Below are positions 16,829-25,427 of a stretch of DNA of 64,000 bases, piece after piece (position 1 is the first letter of the stretch; each line of letters starts with the position of its first letter). Source of the DNA: Faecalibacterium sp. I4-3-84 (GTDB lineage Bacteria > Bacillota > Clostridia > Oscillospirales > Ruminococcaceae); NCBI RefSeq assembly GCF_023347255.1, contig NZ_CP094466.1:2480001-2544000 (forward strand), in the 5' to 3' direction. The position numbers and the translations under genes were made by a program. The notes under the pieces are model-generated. The model was not told where the DNA came from and did no database searches. It saw only the letters and a program-made list of their open reading frames with translations.

Positions 16829-18931
16829 ATGAAAAAACGTCTTTTCGCATGTCTGCTTGCAGCATGCCTGGCTGTATCCGTGCTGGTGCTTCCGGCATCA
16901 GCAGCCAGCCTGAACAACTCGGCCATCCAGACGGCCATCACGCTGGGCGCTATGGATACCAGCCAGACCGGCAGTCTGGATGCTGCCGTCACCCGCGGTG
17001 CATTTGCCAAGATGCTGGTCTCCTTTTCGGCCTACCGCGAAAGCGCCAGCCAGCAGGGTAATCTGGGCACACTGTATAAGGATGTGCCCGGCAGCTCTCA
17101 GTGGGCACCCTATGTGCGCATTGCGGTGCAGCAGGGCTGGATGAACGGCTATACCGATGGTACATTCCGCCCGGATAATGTGGTCACGCTGGAAGAAGCC
17201 TGCACCGCAGCGCTCAAGCTGCTGGGCTATAAAATGACCGACCTCAACGGCGTGTTCCCGACGGCACAGCTGAACAAGGCGCAGGAACTGGGCCTGCGCA
17301 ACCAGCTGAACCGCAGCCAGAGCGAGGCCATGAACTATGAGGACTGTGCTCTGCTGCTGTATAATACCCTCACCGCCAACACCGCTTCCGGCAGCGCTTA
17401 CGGTACCAGTCTGGGCTTTACAGTCTCCAATGGCCAGGTGGACACCTCTACCGTGATGCTCAAGAGTCTGAAGGGCCCCTTTGTGGCAGCGGAAGGCACC
17501 CAGCTGCCTTTTACGCCGTTGAGCGTGTACCGCAACGATAAGGTCTCGGCTTCGGCAGAGTTGAACCGTTACGATGTGTATTATTACAGCGAGAGTCTGC
17601 AGACGGTATGGATCTATACCCGCCGTGCAGCGGGCCGCATCACTGCGGTTTCGCCCAGTGCAAGCGCTCCCACGGCGGTTACTGTGGCGGGCACCAGCTA
17701 TAAGCTGGGCAGCACAGCAGTGGCTTCCAAGGTGTCCAGCCTGAACGGCGGCGGCGTGGGCGAAGTGGTTACTCTGCTGCTGGGCATGAACAATGAGGCG
17801 GCGGATGTTATTACCGGCGCAGAGGCCGACGAGGTATTCTACGGCGTGGTGCAGGGCGCAGCCCGCAGCCTTGTGGAAGATAACGGCGCGGATGTGCTGC
17901 AACGCGTGGCTGTCATGTGCACCGATGGTGTTCAGCGCACTGTGAATGTGGACAAAAGCCTGAACTACCCCAAGGGCTGGCTGGTAGAGATCCGCGTAAC
18001 GCCGGAAGGCGAGTCCGTGAGCGGCATCGAGAACAAGGTCGTTACCGGCAAGGTCAATGCAGATGCAACGGCACTGGGCAGCTATGCCCTTGCCGACGAT
18101 GTACAGATTCTGGATACAACTGCGGAGGGTGTGGCTGGGACGGTTCGTCCCAGCCGCCTAGCGGGGACAGACCTGAATCTTCTGAACGTCCGCTACTATA
18201 CGCTGAATGAGAAGGGCGAGATCGACCGCCTGATCCTGAATGATGTCACCGGCGACCTGTGGACCTACGGCGTGCTGGATGATATCAAGAATGTGGCAGT
18301 CAACTACTCGGAACTGCAGACGCTGGCCAAGATCATTTCCACCGGCAAGAGCGACAGCACGGATACGCAGGATAAGATCGTGGACGACCTGAAGGATGTT
18401 CTGGTGCCCACCACCAGCGAAGTGCTGTGGGGTGTGATCAACGGCGACATCCTCTCCACTCTGTGGCAGAAGATCACAGCCAACACGGATAGCCTGCTCA
18501 GCCTTGGTCTGCGGCAGGTGGGCAGCCTTGTAGGCGAACCGTATGCATCCATCTTCCGCTATATTGGCGGCGGTGCTACCTATGTGTGCTATGTCAATGG
18601 TTCGCAGGTAGCTTTCACCACCAACGTCAAATATCCGGTGCTGGTAGGCGGTGTTGCAGCCCGCAGAGAGACGACCGGCAGCGTGCGGACGATGGTCCAG
18701 CTCATGCCCATGAAGATCGATCAGGTGGGTGCAGCGTCGGTCATGAGCAACGGCACCCGCTTTGAGATGGCGGACGACGCACAGGTGTATCTGTGGTACA
18801 AGGGTCAGTACTACGCCACCAAGCTGACCGAGGTCAACTCGGAGGGCTACTACCTGACCGGCTGGTACGATAACTTTGGCTGTGCTGCGGGCAAGCGCGT
18901 GCGTGTGATCGTGGCCGTCAAAAGGGACTGA
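16829..18931 (+). CDS. SLH-domain secreted surface protein
   Basis: The 700-residue protein starts at ATG 16829 (AGGAAGGGGA upstream); an in-frame extension upstream lies inside the permease gene and is not credible. It has a signal peptide ending ASA (about residue 24). An S-layer-homology-like region at about residues 50-150 includes YKDVPGSSQWAPYVRIAVQQ and GWMNGYTDGTFRPDNVVTLE. The remaining 500 residues are a beta-rich region without recognisable motifs. A perfect 8-bp hairpin (GGCTGGGA/TCCCAGCC, about 18132-18154) lies in its coding sequence. It follows the efflux operon, separated by a small GC hairpin (CCGGCG/CGCCGG) near 16782-16796. Confidence 0.78.
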   Translation: MKKRLFACLLAACLAVSVLVLPASAASLNNSAIQTAITLGAMDTSQTGSLDAAVTRGAFAKMLVSFSAYRESASQQGNLGTLYKDVPGSSQWAPYVRIAVQQGWMNGYTDGTFRPDNVVTLEEACTAALKLLGYKMTDLNGVFPTAQLNKAQELGLRNQLNRSQSEAMNYEDCALLLYNTLTANTASGSAYGTSLGFTVSNGQVDTSTVMLKSLKGPFVAAEGTQLPFTPLSVYRNDKVSASAELNRYDVYYYSESLQTVWIYTRRAAGRITAVSPSASAPTAVTVAGTSYKLGSTAVASKVSSLNGGGVGEVVTLLLGMNNEAADVITGAEADEVFYGVVQGAARSLVEDNGADVLQRVAVMCTDGVQRTVNVDKSLNYPKGWLVEIRVTPEGESVSGIENKVVTGKVNADATALGSYALADDVQILDTTAEGVAGTVRPSRLAGTDLNLLNVRYYTLNEKGEIDRLILNDVTGDLWTYGVLDDIKNVAVNYSELQTLAKIISTGKSDSTDTQDKIVDDLKDVLVPTTSEVLWGVINGDILSTLWQKITANTDSLLSLGLRQVGSLVGEPYASIFRYIGGGATYVCYVNGSQVAFTTNVKYPVLVGGVAARRETTGSVRTMVQLMPMKIDQVGAASVMSNGTRFEMADDAQVYLWYKGQYYATKLTEVNSEGYYLTGWYDNFGCAAGKRVRVIVAVKRD

Positions 18932-19710
18932 TGGATTATTACAGCGTCCCGCGCCGCATTCTGCGCGGGGCAAGGCAGTTGGTGTACCCACGCCGCTGCC
19001 CGTTTTGTGATCGGGTGCTGGGCAGTGTGCCCATCTGCCCGGATTGTGCCGCAGAGCTGGAAGAGCTGCGCCGGAAGCCAGGAATGCGGCTGGACGCTTC
19101 TCAGCATTATTTAGGAGAACTGACCGGCGCAGCAGCACCGTTTCGGTATGAGGGCTGTGTGCGGCGCGGCATCCTGCATACCAAATACCATGCTGCACCG
19201 TGGACGGCGGTGGAGCTGGGCCTCTGGCTGGCAAAGCTGGCCTTTGGCAGCGAGATGCATATGGCCGGTGCAGAACCGGTGCCGGAGCTTGTGGAAGGCA
19301 TGTCCCTTGGGTACGACTGCATCGTTCCCGTACCGGCATCCGGCAGAGCGCGCGGCTATAATGTGCCGCAGCTCATGGCGGTGCCGCTGGCCCGCGCACT
19401 GGGGGTACCGCTGTACCCGAAAGCACTGGGACGCACTCGTGCAAAGCGGCATCAGGCGGGCCTGCCCTTTGAGCAGCGCCTTGCCAATGTGGCGGGTGCC
19501 TTCCGGGTGACGGATACGGAACTTGTGGAGGGCAGAAAAGTGCTTTTGGTAGACGATGTGATCACCACCGGTGCCACGGCAGCAGCCTGCACACAGGCGC
19601 TGCTGGCAGCCGGTGCCGAAAGTGTGTTTGCAATTGCACTTGCCACTGTTGAATTTGAAACGTTTCCCGCAAGGAATCAGCCGCTGCAGGAAAACGAGCC
19701 GGAGTTTTGA
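18931..19710 (+). CDS. ComF family protein (phosphoribosyltransferase-like)
   Basis: This 259-residue cytoplasmic protein has an N-terminal zinc finger with CPFC and CPDC pairs (residues about 24-41), then a type I phosphoribosyltransferase fold with the PRPP loop VLLVDDVITTGAT (about residues 205-217). The intermediate motif RTRAKRHQAGL is characteristic of ComF/GntX proteins. Family role: ComF supports DNA uptake in competent bacteria; a comEC gene occurs about 17 kb away. It overlaps the stop of the SLH gene by one base. Confidence 0.85.
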   Translation: MDYYSVPRRILRGARQLVYPRRCPFCDRVLGSVPICPDCAAELEELRRKPGMRLDASQHYLGELTGAAAPFRYEGCVRRGILHTKYHAAPWTAVELGLWLAKLAFGSEMHMAGAEPVPELVEGMSLGYDCIVPVPASGRARGYNVPQLMAVPLARALGVPLYPKALGRTRAKRHQAGLPFEQRLANVAGAFRVTDTELVEGRKVLLVDDVITTGATAAACTQALLAAGAESVFAIALATVEFETFPARNQPLQENEPEF

Positions 19711-19742
19711 AAATTTATTTGCAAAAAACTGACAGAAAAAGC

Positions 19743-19771
19743 TTGACAAAACACCCTGAATCAAGTATACT
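19743..19771 (+). promoter_or_regulatory. tRNA-Pro promoter
   Basis: A perfect TTGACA (19743-19748) and TATACT (19766-19771) with 17-bp spacing lie 35 bp before the tRNA. Confidence 0.8.
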
Positions 19772-19805
19772 AATTGAGCTGTGAGCGATAACCGCTTGCA
19801 GATAT

Positions 19806-19883
19806 CCGGGTGTAGCGCAGTTTTGGTAGCGCGCTTGAATGGGGTTCAAGAGGCCGTGAGTTCGATTCTCGCCACTCGGACCA
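19806..19883 (+). tRNA. tRNA-Pro (anticodon GGG)
   Basis: Acceptor CCGGGTG pairs with CACTCGG (one G-U). The D stem is GCGC/GCGC, the anticodon stem CTTGA/TCAAG with loop ATGGGGT (anticodon GGG), and the T arm GTGAG-TTCGATT-CTCGC. The discriminator A and an encoded CCA follow. The 3' side is followed by an integrase fragment, so the tRNA may have served as an attachment site. Confidence 0.93.
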
Positions 19884-19884
19884 T

Positions 19885-19924
19885 AAATCCAACGATTTCA
19901 CGTTAGAAATCGTTGGATTTTTTT
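19885..19924 (+). terminator. tRNA-Pro terminator
   Basis: A perfect 15-bp stem (19885-19899 with 19906-19920) is followed by a run of T. Confidence 0.9.
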
Positions 19925-20017
19925 GTTTGTGGGCTGACCTCATTTGGTTTTGACCACAATTTTGACCACAATGCCAAAGATTTTATCTGGTCTAATTAGT
20001 GCTGTTCCGTCCAATTT

Positions 20018-20440
20018 TCAGGCCGAAAAAGCCTCACTGAACAACTGGATCGCACTCTGCCGAATGGATTCCTGAACATGGAGATAATGCTCAGTCATCT
20101 CGGTGTCGGCATGGCCTACGATGCTCTGGATGGTCTGAATATCCACGCCCAACGCCTGCATCTGCGACACATAGGTGTGGCGGCAGCTGTGCGGTGTGAG
20201 CAAGCGGACATCGCCCGCTTCTTCCAGAGATTTGCGGAACACATCTCGGAAATGGGTGGGATTGCAGGGCAAGCCGGTCTTGGGGCTTTCCCAGATGAAC
20301 TGGTCGGTGGTATCCCGCAGCTTGATGGCACAGGGGCGGACATTCAGCGGCACCGGAATATCCCGGATACTGTCTTTGGATTTCGGACTGCCGATGCTGA
20401 CCGTACCTTTTACGACCTTTACGATGCAAGAGCTTGTCAT
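20018..20440 (-). pseudogene. Tyrosine integrase, N-terminally truncated remnant
   Basis: About 140 residues remain of a phage/ICE-type integrase that is normally about 370-400 residues. The C-terminal catalytic block is intact: TPHSCRHTYVSQ with its Arg and His, IVGHADTEMTEHYLHV with the second His and nucleophilic Tyr. The N-terminal DNA-binding domain and the first catalytic Arg are missing. Homology stops near 20420-20440, where an unrelated plus-strand sequence begins. It lies about 135 bp from the 3' end of tRNA-Pro, pointing at it. It should not be active. Confidence 0.85.
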
Positions 20441-20446
20441 TTCAAT

Positions 20447-20563
20447 ATGGACACCGGCTGCGTGGAGCTGCTACTCCGGGATGGCAGAAAAATCTCTATT
20501 GACTGCACCGGGGTCGAGGATGCGCTGGACGTGACCATGGCGCAGAGGCCGGAGTTGGACTAA
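20447..20563 (+). pseudogene. Fragment resembling DUF6061-type small protein
   Basis: A 38-residue reading frame starting MDTGCVELLLRDGRKISIDC and ending MAQRPELD resembles, from memory, the middle of the DUF6061 small proteins of Firmicute mobile elements. Those continue for about 25 more residues after the ELD position, so the fragment seems cut at both ends. It abuts the broken end of the integrase fragment on the other strand. Confidence 0.4.
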
Positions 20564-20606
20564 AAAGAAGCATGGACGCCCCCGAAAAGGAGAGCGTCCA
20601 TGCTTC
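20562..20606 (-). terminator. Terminator of the araC-nahK transcript
   Basis: A 13-bp stem (20567-20579 with 20594-20606) is followed on the minus strand by a T run (AAAAA at 20562-20566 on the plus strand). Confidence 0.85.
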
Positions 20607-20637
20607 TTGCTGTATCCGAATGGAGGAGATTGCGAAA

Positions 20638-21747
20638 TCAGTGATTGTCCGGGCAGACGATTTCCAGCATCTGATCGAATACATCTTCCATCTGTCGTAC
20701 CAGCGTGAACTGGGTGCGGGCACGGTCGAGGTTGTGGTTCGGGCGGGCAATATGGAAATAATGGTCGCCCTCCAGATAGTCGGTCAGGAAACGGATGCCG
20801 CATTCCAACGTCATGAGTTTGGCACCCCAAGCAAGACTCCTTTTTTCAGCTGTGTGCATGGTGGAGCCAGCAGTGGAAAGATAGCCTTTGGCAAACACTT
20901 CATACAGATGCAGGTCAAAGTGGACTCTGCTCTGGTCAGGTTCATCCTCGGCGCAGTCGTTGGCACCGGTGCGGATGGAATCGCCGAAATCATAAGCCGA
21001 CAGACCCGGCATCACGGTGTCGAGGTCAATGACACAGATGCCTTTGCCGGTGGCTTCATCGAGCAGAACATTGTTGATTTTGGTATCATTATGGGTGACA
21101 CGCAGCGGGATCTCACCAGCGGCCAGCTGATCCAGCAGAACGTGGCAGTCCTTTTCCCGTGCATGGATAAAAGCAATCTCCGGCACAATGGTTTTGGCTC
21201 GACCCAGCGCATCGGCTGCAAGGGCTTTTTCAAAGTTTGCGTAACGGTTGGGCGTATCGTGAAAACGTGCAATGGTTTCGTGGAGGGTGGAAGCAGGATA
21301 ATCGGCCAGCTGGTTCTGGAACTTGCCCAGTGTTTCTGCCACAGTGCGGAAGTCTGCCTCACAACCGACCTGTTGCAGACAGACGGTATTCTCTACAAAA
21401 TCATAAGCTCTCCATGCATTGCCTTCCGTGTCGATATAGTAGGATGCACCGGACAGAGTGGGAATGACGTTCAGGCATTCCCGGCCAGGATCGCCGCCCT
21501 CTGCCTGAATCTTTGCCCGTAAATGCCGGGTCACGCCACAGATATTTTCCATCAGTCCTGCTGGATCGGTGAATGTATCGGTGTTGATGCGCTGTAAGAT
21601 AAAGCGTTTGGTATGATCTGCCCGCCAGACCACAAAGGTGTCATTGATGTGGCCCTCACCATAGTGGTGTGGATCGCAGACCATCGGCCCACCAAAATCA
21701 AAGGCGGATGCAGCAGCGCAGAGAATGGGTTCGGTGACAGGTTTCAT
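20638..21747 (-). CDS. nahK: N-acetylhexosamine 1-kinase (NahK/LnpB-like)
   Basis: This 369-residue kinase of the aminoglycoside phosphotransferase fold closely resembles bifidobacterial NahK. Shared features are YGEGHINDTFVV at the nucleotide loop, FHDTPNRYANFEKALAADALGRA, the catalytic loop LRVTHNDTKINNVL and the metal-binding IDLDTVMPG followed by YDFGDSIR. NahK phosphorylates GlcNAc or GalNAc at C1 with ATP, the salvage step after phosphorolysis of lacto-N-biose or galacto-N-biose. It is 18 bp downstream of the AraC gene, and the matching phosphorylase lies in the divergent operon. GAGGAAC precedes the ATG. Confidence 0.88.
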   Translation of the reverse strand: MKPVTEPILCAAASAFDFGGPMVCDPHHYGEGHINDTFVVWRADHTKRFILQRINTDTFTDPAGLMENICGVTRHLRAKIQAEGGDPGRECLNVIPTLSGASYYIDTEGNAWRAYDFVENTVCLQQVGCEADFRTVAETLGKFQNQLADYPASTLHETIARFHDTPNRYANFEKALAADALGRAKTIVPEIAFIHAREKDCHVLLDQLAAGEIPLRVTHNDTKINNVLLDEATGKGICVIDLDTVMPGLSAYDFGDSIRTGANDCAEDEPDQSRVHFDLHLYEVFAKGYLSTAGSTMHTAEKRSLAWGAKLMTLECGIRFLTDYLEGDHYFHIARPNHNLDRARTQFTLVRQMEDVFDQMLEIVCPDNH

Positions 21748-21765
21748 TTGAAGTTCCTCGTTTCT

Positions 21766-22632
21766 TTATCTTTCATGCCGTTTTGCCGGGGCAGGGCGTT
21801 GTCCCTGCCGTACCTGACGGCGGTATTCGTTGGGAGTCAGCCCCTCCGCTTTGCGGAAGCACTGGGAAAAATAGCTGGGGGACGAAAAGCCCATCAGTTC
21901 GCTGATCTGAGCCAAGCTGTAACCTGTATTGCCCAGCATATATTTGCTTTCCTCAATGCGGCGGCGATTCAGATAGGTGATGGGAGAGATGCCGTACTCC
22001 TTTTGAAAGGTGTGGGCCAGATAATATTTGTTGATGTGTGCGATCTCTGCCAGACGGTCAAGTGAGATGTCCTCTCGGAAGTTGCTGTCCAGATATCGCT
22101 TGATCTCTACACACTCCCGGCTGTCAGACTGTGGCGTTTCTTCCACCTGCAAAGAGAGCGTTGTGCAGCGTACCAGCCAGATCAGCAGCACCTCCAGCAA
22201 GTCCTGACAGACGGTTTCGCAGCCATCCAGACTGCGGTCGGCTTCGGCAAGCAGCATATGCAGCAGAGTGACCATCCGTTCCCGGTTTTCACGGCAGTTG
22301 AAGATAGCATAAGAAGATTCAGCCTTGCCGAATAAGATCTCAATGCCAGCCACACCCAGAACGATATATTCAAGCGGTGAAGCGTTCAGACTCAATTCCG
22401 TGTGCTCCACCTGTGGATTGACGATGACCATATCATCCGGCTTGACCGGGTACAGCTGCCCGCTTAGGTAGAACTGTCCTTCTCCGCTCAGGCAATAGAA
22501 CAGCTCCGTGCAGGAATGGGTGTGAGCCGTGCTGTTCCAGTCGCCGCCGAATTTGCTTTTGCTGATGTACAGCAAGCGAAAGGACTCACGGGGAGCGGGA
22601 GCATGACGGATATCAAAGCGTTCGGTGCTCAT
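21766..22632 (-). CDS. AraC-family regulator with cupin sensor domain
   Basis: A 288-residue regulator. Residues about 20-110 form a cupin-like sugar-sensing domain (HTHSCTELFYCLSGEGQFYL); residues about 180-280 carry two AraC helix-turn-helix units (ISLDRLAEIAHINKYYLAHTF and YSLAQISELMGFSSPSYFSQ). The start at 22632 is preferred because AAAGGAG lies 6 nt upstream; an earlier in-frame ATG at 22680 has no such site. It is cotranscribed with nahK and divergent from the ABC transporter/phosphorylase operon, which it probably controls in response to GNB/LNB. Confidence 0.88.
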   Translation of the reverse strand: MSTERFDIRHAPAPRESFRLLYISKSKFGGDWNSTAHTHSCTELFYCLSGEGQFYLSGQLYPVKPDDMVIVNPQVEHTELSLNASPLEYIVLGVAGIEILFGKAESSYAIFNCRENRERMVTLLHMLLAEADRSLDGCETVCQDLLEVLLIWLVRCTTLSLQVEETPQSDSRECVEIKRYLDSNFREDISLDRLAEIAHINKYYLAHTFQKEYGISPITYLNRRRIEESKYMLGNTGYSLAQISELMGFSSPSYFSQCFRKAEGLTPNEYRRQVRQGQRPAPAKRHER

Positions 22633-22733
22633 AACAGGCTCCTTTACAGCGAAACGCAATAAACATAAAAATAAAAACAAGAGACTAAAAATATAATCGC
22701 AAAAACCGATGCGTTGAATCGTGCGTTTTTCTC

Positions 22734-22762
22734 ATTATAGGGGCAAAGAAGAAAAAATGCAA
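22734..22762 (-). promoter_or_regulatory. Promoter of araC-nahK
   Basis: On the minus strand TTGCAT (22757-22762) and TATAAT (22734-22739) are 17 bp apart. Confidence 0.7.
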
Positions 22763-22931
22763 GCCCTGATTTTGGACAGGATAAATATTTTTGATGCCAT
22801 TAAAGAATAAAAATATGTCAAACTGGTTACAAACGGGAAGAATGTACCAAAACAGACGGGACGAATTTAGCGCTTTTGCTGAAAGAAATTTCTAAAAAGC
22901 AAGATTTATAAAAAACGAAACAACAAACATC

Positions 22932-22960
22932 TTGTTGCAAAGGGTAAAAACCTCTATATT
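22932..22960 (+). promoter_or_regulatory. Promoter of the GNB/LNB transport operon
   Basis: TTGTTG (22932-22937) and TATATT (22955-22960) are 17 bp apart, about 90 bp before the binding-protein gene. The weak -35 fits an AraC-activated promoter. The whole 22633-23049 gap is AT-rich and holds both divergent promoters. Confidence 0.55.
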
Positions 22961-23049
22961 GAAATCAATAAATCACACGACCCTCTCGGACAAAACCTGT
23001 TTGTCCCGGTTGTGGTTTTGAACGGAATCTTTATGATGGAGGATACACT

Positions 23050-24420
23050 ATGAAACGCATTTCTCGTCGCAATTTCCTGAAAGCGGCTGGCGTGGGTGCC
23101 GCTGCACTGGGGCTGGCCGCCTGCGGCAGTTCTTCCAGCTCTACCGGTTCCAGCACGACTTCTTCGGCTGCTGCCTCTGCCACGCCTGCGGAGGATGTGA
23201 CCATCAAAGTCGCTGCCATTGAGACCGCTTACGGCTCCGAGATGTGGCAGAAAGTCACCGAAGCCTTTACCGCCCAGACGGGCATCAAGGTGGAACTGAC
23301 CACCGACAAGAACCTGGAAGATGTCATCGGCCCCTCCATGCAGGGCGGCGACTACCCCGACGTGGTCCATCTGGCTACCGGCCGTGAAGCTGCTCTGACC
23401 GAGCAGTTCATCAAGGGCAACCTGATCGCTGACATCACCGATGTGCTGAGCATGACCGTGCCCGGCGAGAGCAAGAAGGTGAGCGAGAAGATCGCCGGCG
23501 GCTTTACCGACACCTCCCTGACCAACCCCTACGGCGACGGCAAGACCTATCTGGCTCCCATGTTCTACAGCCCCTGCGGTCTGTTCTACAACGCAGGGTT
23601 CCTGAAAGAAAAAGGCTGGGATGTGCCCACCACATGGGATGAAATGTGGGAACTGGGTGACAAGGCGGCTGCGGAGGGCACCTACCTGTTCACTTACCCC
23701 ACCACCGGCTACTTTGATGCATTCTTCTATGCGCTGATGTATGCAGCAGGCGGCCCCGACTTCTTCAACAAGGCGACCCATTATGAAGAAGGCATCTGGG
23801 ACACTGCCGAAGCACAGACCTGCTTTGACATCGTGACCAAACTGGCCTCCTACACCAACCCCATCACTCCGGCACAGGCGAACGATCAGGACTTTACCCA
23901 GAATCAGCAGCTGGTGCTGGATAACAAGGCTCTGTTCATGCCCAACGGTACATGGATCGTGGGCGAAATGGGCGAAGCTCCCCGCGCGGATGGCTTCGAG
24001 TGGGGCATGACTGCTCTGCCTGCAGTCAAGGCTGGCGGCGATCAGTACAGCTATACATGGTTTGAGCAGGCATGGATTCCGGCAGGTGCGGAGCATCTGG
24101 ATGCTGCCAAGCAGTTTGTAGCCTACCTGTACAGCGACGAAGCCTGCAAGCTGTTTGCCGAAAGCGGCGCGATCCAGCCTGTGCTGGGGATTGCCGATGA
24201 TCTGGACGGCGACAACAAGATGTTCTACTCCATCTACGACAACGGCGCAAAGGCAGCTATGGGCAACTTTGCTTCCTTCACCGCTATCCCCGGTGTGGAA
24301 GTCCGCACGGTGTTCTTTGACCCTGTCAACTCTCTGGTTTCCGGCAGCACGACGGAACAGCAGTGGATCGATGGCATCAAGTCCGCCAGCGACCAGATGC
24401 GCGCCAACATCATCGAGTAA
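23050..24420 (+). CDS. Sugar ABC transporter substrate-binding lipoprotein (probably GNB/LNB)
   Basis: A 456-residue extracellular binding protein. The N-terminus has a twin-arginine-like motif SRRNFLKAAG and a lipobox ending LAAC (Cys at about residue 25), followed by a Ser/Thr-rich linker, so it may be a Tat-exported lipoprotein. The body has the family 1 solute-binding fold (VKVAAIET-like start, YPDVVHLATGREAAL, LAPMFYSPCGLFYNAGFL, TTWDEMWELG). The closest style is NgcE-like binding proteins for N-acetylglucosamine-containing sugars. Context with LnpA and NahK suggests galacto-N-biose/lacto-N-biose as ligand. Confidence 0.85.
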   Translation: MKRISRRNFLKAAGVGAAALGLAACGSSSSSTGSSTTSSAAASATPAEDVTIKVAAIETAYGSEMWQKVTEAFTAQTGIKVELTTDKNLEDVIGPSMQGGDYPDVVHLATGREAALTEQFIKGNLIADITDVLSMTVPGESKKVSEKIAGGFTDTSLTNPYGDGKTYLAPMFYSPCGLFYNAGFLKEKGWDVPTTWDEMWELGDKAAAEGTYLFTYPTTGYFDAFFYALMYAAGGPDFFNKATHYEEGIWDTAEAQTCFDIVTKLASYTNPITPAQANDQDFTQNQQLVLDNKALFMPNGTWIVGEMGEAPRADGFEWGMTALPAVKAGGDQYSYTWFEQAWIPAGAEHLDAAKQFVAYLYSDEACKLFAESGAIQPVLGIADDLDGDNKMFYSIYDNGAKAAMGNFASFTAIPGVEVRTVFFDPVNSLVSGSTTEQQWIDGIKSASDQMRANIIE

Positions 24421-24462
24421 GAACGAAGCTGCATCCGAAAACAGCTTCCAAGGCCCTGCCCA

Positions 24463-24494
24463 GCGGAGGCGGTTTTGACCGCCTCCGCTTTTTT
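24463..24494 (+). terminator. Intra-operon terminator after the binding-protein gene
   Basis: A perfect 10-bp stem GCGGAGGCGG/CCGCCTCCGC with TTTTGA loop is followed by six T. It probably lowers permease expression relative to the binding protein. Confidence 0.88.
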
Positions 24495-24531
24495 GGGTTT
24501 CTGGATTCCAGTAGAAAGGAACGGTTTGTCT

Positions 24532-25416
24532 ATGAAATCTGACAAAAGCCGCAAACGGTTCGTGTTCCTCTGTGTGGCACCGGCCACCATCCTGTTTTTC
24601 ATTTTTATGATTTTGCCAACCCTCAATGTGTTCCGCATGAGCCTGTATGAGCGTGGAGCCTACTCGCCAAACGAAACCTTTGTCGGGCTGAGAAATTTTC
24701 AGCATCTGCTGAAGGACACCCAGTTCATCCGCTCCATGCAGAACATGATCCTGCTGGTGGTGGTCGTTACCATCATCACCTTTGCGTTTGCACTGGTGTT
24801 TGCAGCCATCCTGACCCGCGAAAAAATCAAGGGGCAGAATTTCTTCCGCATCATTTTCTACATCCCGAACATCCTGTCTGTGGTCGTCATCTCCGGTATC
24901 TTCTCTGCCATCTATAAGCCGGAGAATGGTATGCTGAACAGCATCATCGGGCTGTTCCGGGATATGACTGACCCTATCCTCTGGAAAGGCGAAAAGCTGG
25001 TCATTCCGTCCATCATCATTGCAATGGTCTGGCAGGCTGTGGGCTACTATATGGTGATGTATATGGCTTCCATGTCCTCGGTGCCTGCCAGCTTGTACGA
25101 GAGCGCCAATCTGGACGGAGCGGGCCGTCTGACCCAGTTCTTCCAGATCACGATTCCGCTGGTCTGGACGAACATCCGTACCACCCTGACCTTCTTTATC
25201 ATTTCCACCATCAATATGGCGTTCCTGTTCGTCAAGGCGATGACCAGCGGCGGGCCGAACGGTGCCTCGGATGTGGCCCTGAACTATATGTACAGCCAGA
25301 AAGATGCAGGTCTGTACGGTTACAGCATGGCAATCGGTGTGGTTATCTTCCTGTTCTCGTTCGCTTTGTCTGCCTGTGTCAATCGTGCCACCAGCCGTGA
25401 ACCGCTGGAATTTTAA
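24532..25416 (+). CDS. Sugar ABC transporter permease (MalF-like)
   Basis: A 294-residue permease with six hydrophobic segments. The EAA loop is recognisable near YESANLDGAGRLTQFFQITIPL. Start ATG 24532 is chosen (AAAGGA about 10 nt upstream, N-terminus MKSDKSRKR before the first helix); an earlier in-frame start lies within the terminator hairpin. It pairs with the next permease to form the sugar channel. Confidence 0.9.
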   Translation: MKSDKSRKRFVFLCVAPATILFFIFMILPTLNVFRMSLYERGAYSPNETFVGLRNFQHLLKDTQFIRSMQNMILLVVVVTIITFAFALVFAAILTREKIKGQNFFRIIFYIPNILSVVVISGIFSAIYKPENGMLNSIIGLFRDMTDPILWKGEKLVIPSIIIAMVWQAVGYYMVMYMASMSSVPASLYESANLDGAGRLTQFFQITIPLVWTNIRTTLTFFIISTINMAFLFVKAMTSGGPNGASDVALNYMYSQKDAGLYGYSMAIGVVIFLFSFALSACVNRATSREPLEF

Positions 25417-25427
25417 GGAGGAAAAAC

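Noticed and set aside
18132-18154. 8-bp perfect hairpin within the SLH-protein gene as a regulatory site
   Set aside because: It lies in the middle of a continuous coding sequence without a T run; it may be chance in GC-rich DNA.
20078-20563. Plus-strand 161-codon frame across the integrase remnant as one gene
   Set aside because: Its first two thirds are antisense to the integrase; only the last 38 codons resemble a real protein.
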